Shown here: positions 58,601-64,000 of the stretch, piece after piece
Position numbering within the stretch: the first letter of the stretch is position 1
Layout: the number at the start of each line of letters is the position of its first letter
NCBI RefSeq assembly: GCF_000264905.1
Contig: NW_006763134.1
Coordinates: forward strand, 2,003,626 to 2,067,625
DNA: 64,000 bases
Source of the DNA: Stereum hirsutum FP-91666 SS1
Lineage: Eukaryota; Basidiomycota; Agaricomycetes; Russulales; Stereaceae
Direction of reading: 5' to 3'
Translations under genes and position numbers: made by a program
The notes under the pieces: model-generated
Databases searched by the model: none
Seen by the model: only the letters and a program-made list of their open reading frames with translations
What the model was told of the DNA's origin: nothing

Positions 58601-60038
58601 TAGGTTCGAGCGCCTCATGCTCAACGAGACGTATAGCAGTCTTTCTCAAGCAGCTTCGTGCGGGCCGGTTGTGATGCTTGTACACCAGTATGCCATTGTT
58701 GTCGCATCTCCAGACCAAAAGCCTATCCATGTGCGAATCTCTGTACCAAAGGTTGATCTTCAGAAACTCCAGAATGTGCTAAACCCAAGAAATACTCTTC
58801 AAAATAGAAGCGCCACGATGACGCGAGAAGGGATTGAACATGTGCAGTACGTCGATACCTCCATCTTTCACTTTCTACAAGCCGGTCTTGATAGTCACAC
58901 TTTTAGCGGAACGCAGCAAACATTCTCTGACGATCCAAACGAATCGACTGCAGACCGATATATTAAGAAACACCGACCGAAAGCCCTCGACCCATACTTT
59001 GAACAGCTAGCTAAGCTATGGGTGATGATCGTCAAGCCCGTCGTCGAGGCTCTTGGTCTCACGGTATGTTTCACACCTCTTATTTGCTCTCCCTACATAT
59101 GAAACTGAACAGTGTTTTTCCAGAAATCATCCGGTATCCATCGTCCAAGGGTCTGGTGGTGTCCAACCGCCGAGTTTAGTTTCCTCCCACTGCACGCTGC
59201 CGGCGTATATCATCCTCAGAGAAAAGACAGCGTCACCGAATCGTGTTCAGATTATATGGTCTCTTCCTATACGCCCACCCTGGCTGCCCTAATTTCTGCA
59301 AGACGTAATCTCAAGAAGATCCCTCTATTCGAAGTCAAGGTCATGCCTGTGGCAGTCCCGAATGCACCCAACCTACTGCCACTCAAGAATACGTCTGTCG
59401 AAATCGACATAATAACACGCATAGTACCTCCATCATCAATACTTCCACAAGACAGTGCTACACCCACCGTCGGTAGTATCATCGCAGGCCTTTCAGCTTC
59501 CGATCCATCTCTATCACCCTCCATCCTTCACCTTGCATGCCACGGACAGCAAGATCCTCGCGATGCGCTGGAAAGCGGATTCGCTATGCAGGACGGTCTT
59601 CTCACAATATCTAAACTCATGCAGATCGAGATGCCTAATGCCTTCTTCGCATTTCTAAGCGCATGCGGGTCTGCGATGGGCGACAGGCGTCAGCCTCATG
59701 AGACGGTGCACCTGGCTGCTTCGATGCTCTTCGTAGGGTATAGAAGCGTGCTTGCGACGATGTGGTACGCATTCAACTTGCTGTTTGGTCACTATTAATG
59801 TTGATGACGATGTCTCGAATAATCGAATAATTTCAGGCCAATGGCTGATGCGGATGGACCAAAGGTGGCTCGCGTTGTTTATGAAGCAATATTCAAGACA
59901 GAGGACAACGAATCGACCTCTACTCAGGACATTGACCTCGATTCAATTGCATATGGGCTTGATGAAGCCGTGCGCCAGTTACGGGAGGAAGGAGTACGGC
60001 CTGAGCGATGGGCTACATTTGTACATTACGGAATTTAA
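55623..60038 (+). CDS. TPR-CHAT protein (caspase-like CHAT protease domain)
   Basis: Exon 1 (55623-55667) encodes MSGSHPNREHTRTKP. Exon 2 enters at VFNSVRSLSRKIMDGF (about 55736). A long helical-repeat array follows, in which LEEAI(S/E)LxREAL, HPDRPxxLxNLAxxLxxRF-type units recur every 45-50 residues (TPR-like, about 55.9-57.9 kb). The C-terminal CHAT domain spans the introns after LGLT and LATMW: STGIHRPRVWWCPTAEFSFL-like strand, ILHLACHGQQDP (catalytic His) and NAFFAFLSACGSAMGD (catalytic Cys), then ATFVHYGI-stop at 60038. CHAT domains are caspase-family peptidases. TPR-CHAT proteins are strongly expanded in mushroom fungi and are suspected in NLR-like recognition or programmed cell death; in bacteria a TPR-CHAT partner works with type III-E CRISPR effectors. 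Function here is inferred only. No stop or frameshift was seen. Confidence 0.85.
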
Positions 60039-60325
60039 GTAGTTAACTGACGTGGTGATCGTCAGAAATGTGGAGTCAACCAGTTTCGATGTCTGTCGCA
60101 CGGAAAACACGGGATAAACATACATCACTCAATACATAGTAATTGAACCATACAAATGAGGCAAAAGAAAGGGGAACGTGGAACATGGAGACAGCGAATT
60201 AGTGATTACACCAAAGTACTACGGAAAGAACAGACAGCAGAGGGGAGTGAACAGCAGGCAGATTGCATAAAGGTATATAGGGATAATGGTTGACGAGAAA
60301 GCGGGAACGGTGTATGACTAGTCAT

Positions 60326-63300
60326 CTACTCGTCTTCTTCGTCCTCTTCTTGCACCTGTTTCAAAGGCTTTCCTTTCCTTTTTGGAGGAGCTAGATCGAA
60401 TAAAAGCAGTGACCAATCGTCAGCTAAGCCAACGCCACATGAAGAAGAGGCCGTGAGTCCAATACGCACCCCTCGTCGAGCGCTTCTTAGCGGCAGCCTT
60501 CTTCTTGCCTGCGACCCGCTTTTCGAACTCATGATCCTCCTCGCCCTGTCGCTTATGTTCTTCAAGGATCTGTGTAACAAGAGAATACCAGTCAGTAAAC
60601 TAGCCGAGCCGAAAGAAATACAAGATGATTTACATTCTCAAACTCGTTCAACTCTGAGTCTGGTTTGTTCGCGGACTTGTTCGCACGTGCCTGGAAAGAA
60701 ACGATCGTTAACTTGAATACAGAACGTACTGAAGAATTGAAGCATAATTTACCTTCGCGAGAATCTCCTGGAACCGGGCGTACACAGTCTCCTCATGTAG
60801 CTTGTCCCTATAGAACTGCAACCCTTCGATGAGTTTCTTGACCGAACGCTCCGACTTGAAGGGCAGAAGCGAGAGGCAAAAAGCGATGTCACGCCACTGC
60901 CGTGGGTCTTCGGACAAGCGGAATCGTTGGCATAACTTCTCGACGATACTCTCCGCTTGTTTCTCCTGGAAGACACGAGCTCATCAGGTTAACACCGAGA
61001 CACTGACACAGGAAATAAAAGGAAGATGACTGACCTTCTCGATGAAAGAGAATATGTACTTCATCGTACTCTGGAATGCTTCTTCGTCGACAGCATGATC
61101 TCCCACCGAAAGATGACTAATGACTGTGTAAACGAAAGTATGGCTGTGAGCAACTCCTTTACCAAGTAACACATTTATAGAACTTACCATCGGGCAAGTT
61201 GTTGTAGATCGCATTGTCCTTCGTCGATAGTTCCGTGAAGAACAACTTCGCCAGATCCGCGATCCTGGGGTCGTCATCCTCGAGACACTTTGCCATCTCG
61301 CCCAACTGCCCCTTGACTTTGATCATGCCGTTCAAAATCAGATGCGTCAAGACCATCAGCGTGTTCTTCTTGACGATGAGATTCTTGTTGGAAAGACCTC
61401 TGTACAACTCGTTGCTGTTCTCGTCGACGATGGTGCTGAACGAAACAGCTACATCACCGAGGGCGATAACGACGTTGCTACAAATAGTAGGGTCATCGGA
61501 GAGTTCCAGGATCTTGAAAAGCAAGCGATGGTACTGGTCGCAGAATTGCGAGCTGATGCAAAGGAACTTGCTCAGGGTCAGAGTTGCTGCCGTGTGAAGT
61601 ATTCGGTTCTAAAGAGTCATATCGTCAATATGCTGCACTAACCGAGAAGACATGGAAACCATACCTTGCCAAACTTTCCACTACCAGCAATGTGAGCGGC
61701 CATATCACCGTAGACAGCGAGTAATGATTCAGGGCCATAGAGCAACTCGGTCTCCCTCACAGCAGCGATCCTATCGCCAATCTCGTCTTCAGCATTTCCA
61801 ACAACCGCCTCGAGATCATCGCCGTCCTTCTTAGAGGCGTTGGCAGCTTTGGCCTTCTCCGCTAGAAAGAGTCAGTCAGTTTATTGGCGGAAAGGGAGCG
61901 GATGGACGGCACCGTACCTGTTTCACGTTCGTTTTTCTGCCTCTTCCACTCCCTCTCTACCAGCTCCAGATAGACGATATGCTTGATAGCAACGTGTCCG
62001 ACGACGAAAATCATCTGGGCCAATTGGAATGCGTCGCCAACATCTCCGCTATGACTAGTACCCGCTTGCGACTCAGGTTGGGTCGATGCGAACCCATTCG
62101 GGCTTGTCTGCGAAGGTCCAGGGGCGTCCTCGTCCATCGCGTCCTCATCTCTCGACTGTTGCGACTGGGATGCAGCATTGGGGTTCCTCGCGAAGGCCCT
62201 TCTGGTGAGATTTCTGATGAGGTTATCGCAGAGAACATCAGGGTGGTCACCCAGCGCGTAGATGGTATTGATGGCTTGTTCGGTCATACCGAACCAGTCG
62301 ATGGAATGGCACGGGTGTTCGATGGCGTCTTGTAGTTTGCGGAAGATGAGATTGTTCATATCGTAGCGCACATTCTTATCAAGGAGAGATCCTTTGGAAT
62401 GCAAAGCCGTGAGTTCCAAGAGTCGAATCACAAAGATTCCTAAAGGAGCGAACCTTTGACTTTCTTGGCACTACCATTCATACGCTGAAGAGCAACGCAA
62501 GTATACTTAGCGAGTATGAGGTCCGCCTCGAGAAAAGACAGGAATAAGTTCATGTCGTACGGACAAGATAAATGCGCTCTCACCTTTCCAATTGGACCTA
62601 GCCCAACTTTAATCAAGGTCTCGACACGTTCAGTAACTACGCTCCGTCGGGCGAGCGCTAGCATTCCAAGAGTGATAATGGCACCTCTTCTCTGGAACTT
62701 TGGCAGAGGCTTCTCGGAACCTAATAGGAAAAGACTGAGATTGGCGAAGACCAAACGCGATGAGATAGAAAACACGTACTGTATACTTGCCACAGCCTGT
62801 TCACTATATCACCGTGGATCTGGTCGTCCTCCATCATGATGCGCATCATCTCCTCCAGACTGGTTAGTTCGGCCAGTGAAGCGTCTTTGGTCAACCTATC
62901 CAGCAAGAACACCGTAAGGTCAGGAAACAAGCAGAAAGGATGAAGCTGGATGCGCACTCGATCATATTCTTCGTGATTCGGTTAACTTGTTGCTTGCCCG
63001 ACATGTTGGGGTCTGCGAGCGGGTCAAAGTATATCTGACGGTAGCATTCGAGGACCCTAGATCGCACTCCTTTCAGCTCCTTCCCGTCCTCCGAGGTCAA
63101 ACTGTTGTCCTTCGCCCAGATGAGATGAAGCATCCTCTTGATTCCGACCTGCTCCAAGGTTATTGATCTCGATACAACTCTTGTGAAAGCTTGAGAAACC
63201 GTACCTCAGCAGTCTCAATCTCCCAGACATGCAGAATTCGGAAGAATTCCATGGCCTCCAGGACCTCCGCCTTGTGCGTCGAGCCCAATAACCTAGCGAC

Positions 63301-64000
63301 GATGTCGGAGCCTCTCTCGATGAGACCTATGAATTTGAGGGCTACGGAGCAGAGGGTCCTCGTCTTGTCTAGCTTCTCGAGCACCTTAGCGTCCAAGTCG
63401 GATATAGCGCCGTTTGTGCCCAGAGCGGCGAGGTTGACAGCGGGTTGAGCTTTGGACTTCTTCCCTTTCTTCTTCTTAGGCCTCGGTGTCCCGTCTTCGC
63501 CTTCGTCACCCTCCGGGTCCTCTTCCTGCCCTTCATCTTCGCCGTCTACCTCCTCCTCGTCAACGTCCATAGCATCGTCAGCGCCGGGCCTAGTCACAAC
63601 AAAATGAGTGGGAAGATCTATAATGCAGAATACGTGTTACGACATACTTTACCGTGGGCGTCGAAGAGCTACTATCGTCCTCCTCTGCCTCATCGGCCTC
63701 ACCCGTCGAGGCCTGTCCCTGGACGTTCAAAGCCAATGCCTCTAGCTCCTTCTCCTTCTTCTTGTGCTCAGCGTCAAAACCGTCATAGAGCTTCTGCCAT
63801 TCGCTCCTCTTGAGAGGAACCTGTATCTCCGCCTGGCTCATCACTCTCCAATAAGGATGCCTCTCGATCAACCTCGACAACAGGGCGATCGCACTCTTCC
63901 TCACGCTAGCCACCTTGTCCTCTAATGACTCTAGAGCGGTTCTGGTGATAGCGACCCAAGGTGCCTTGTCGCTCGATATATCACAGAGCTTGTGGAGTAC
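60326..64000 (-). CDS. CND1: Condensin complex subunit 1 (CND1/YCS4/CAP-D2), 5'-partial
   Basis: The gene runs off the right edge; its stop is at 60326-60328. Exons from the edge inward read AIALLSRLIERHPYWRVMS, EWQKLYDGFDAE, VLEAMEFFRILHVWEIE, GIKRMLHLIWAKDN, GVRSRVLECYRQIYFDPLAD, FQRRGAIITLGMLALARRSV, EQAINTIYALGDHPDVLCDN, MIFVVGHVAIKHIVYLE, SNVVIALGDVAVSFSTIVDE, NLIVKKNTLMVLTHLILNGM (the conserved CND1 signature V+..TLM.LTHLIL.dMiKVKGql), DPRIADLAKLFFTELSTKDN, NAIYNNLPD and DPRQWRDIAFCLSLLPF. The C-terminus is Lys-rich and acidic (KQVQEEDEEDE). This HEAT-repeat protein is a non-SMC subunit of condensin I, needed for mitotic chromosome compaction. Many short introns; no defects were seen. 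It is convergent with the TPR-CHAT gene, about 290 bp apart. Confidence 0.92.

Overview
The window looks like nuclear DNA of a mushroom-forming basidiomycete (Agaricomycete). The evidence is dense 45-70 bp introns with GTRNGT/YAG sites, intron-rich genes, a KDZ transposase, a TPR-CHAT protein, and lineage-specific low-complexity proteins. It reads as a transposon-rich, rearranged segment with a few intact single-copy genes at its edges. No rRNA, tRNA or CRISPR array was recognised.

Layout. 0-1.8 kb: an intact secreted SMP-30/gluconolactonase-like gene. 1.96-4.0 kb: a 5'-truncated inverted copy of a TPR-CHAT gene, joined at its broken end to a 135 bp repeat that recurs at 46.2 kb. 5.4-14.4 kb: two long multi-exon genes of unknown function on the minus strand. 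15-18.5 kb: a tiny membrane ORF and a gene with an RNase H1 N-terminal-like (viroplasmin) domain. 19.0-24.7 kb: a sense-oriented mosaic of gene pieces, namely a FYVE finger, a PMC1-type Ca2+-ATPase split by a NOT1 (CCR4-NOT scaffold) piece, and one unidentified piece; stops and frameshifts are present. 25.4-26.1 kb: repeats and a perfect palindrome. 26.2-28.4 kb: a 2-oxoglutarate/Fe(II) dioxygenase-like gene that resembles the fungal TET/JBP class. 28.5-31.7 kb: a broken Sec7 ARF-GEF copy. 34.0-39.0 kb: an apparently complete KDZ transposase with a C-terminal Ulp1 (SUMO-protease) domain and an internal 16-residue tandem repeat. 39.5-40.5 kb: a broken TATA-binding-protein gene between two GATCATC-rich arrays. 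42.9-45.9 kb: an apparently complete Mutator-like (MULE) transposase with a SWIM zinc finger. 46.7-55.2 kb: two inverted casein-kinase-1-like genes flanking a RING-H2 E3 ligase gene. 55.6-60.0 kb: the full-length TPR-CHAT gene. 60.3 kb to the window end: condensin subunit 1 (CND1/YCS4), whose 5' end lies outside.

The main theme is genome plasticity. Two DNA transposases, a possible TET/JBP-type DNA-modification enzyme, arrays that could be transposase binding sites, and at least seven partial copies of housekeeping genes that keep their introns share about 60 kb. The retained introns indicate DNA-level copying or capture rather than retroposition. Exon boundaries were read by eye from splice consensus and frame continuity. 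Functions rest on motifs recognised without database searches.
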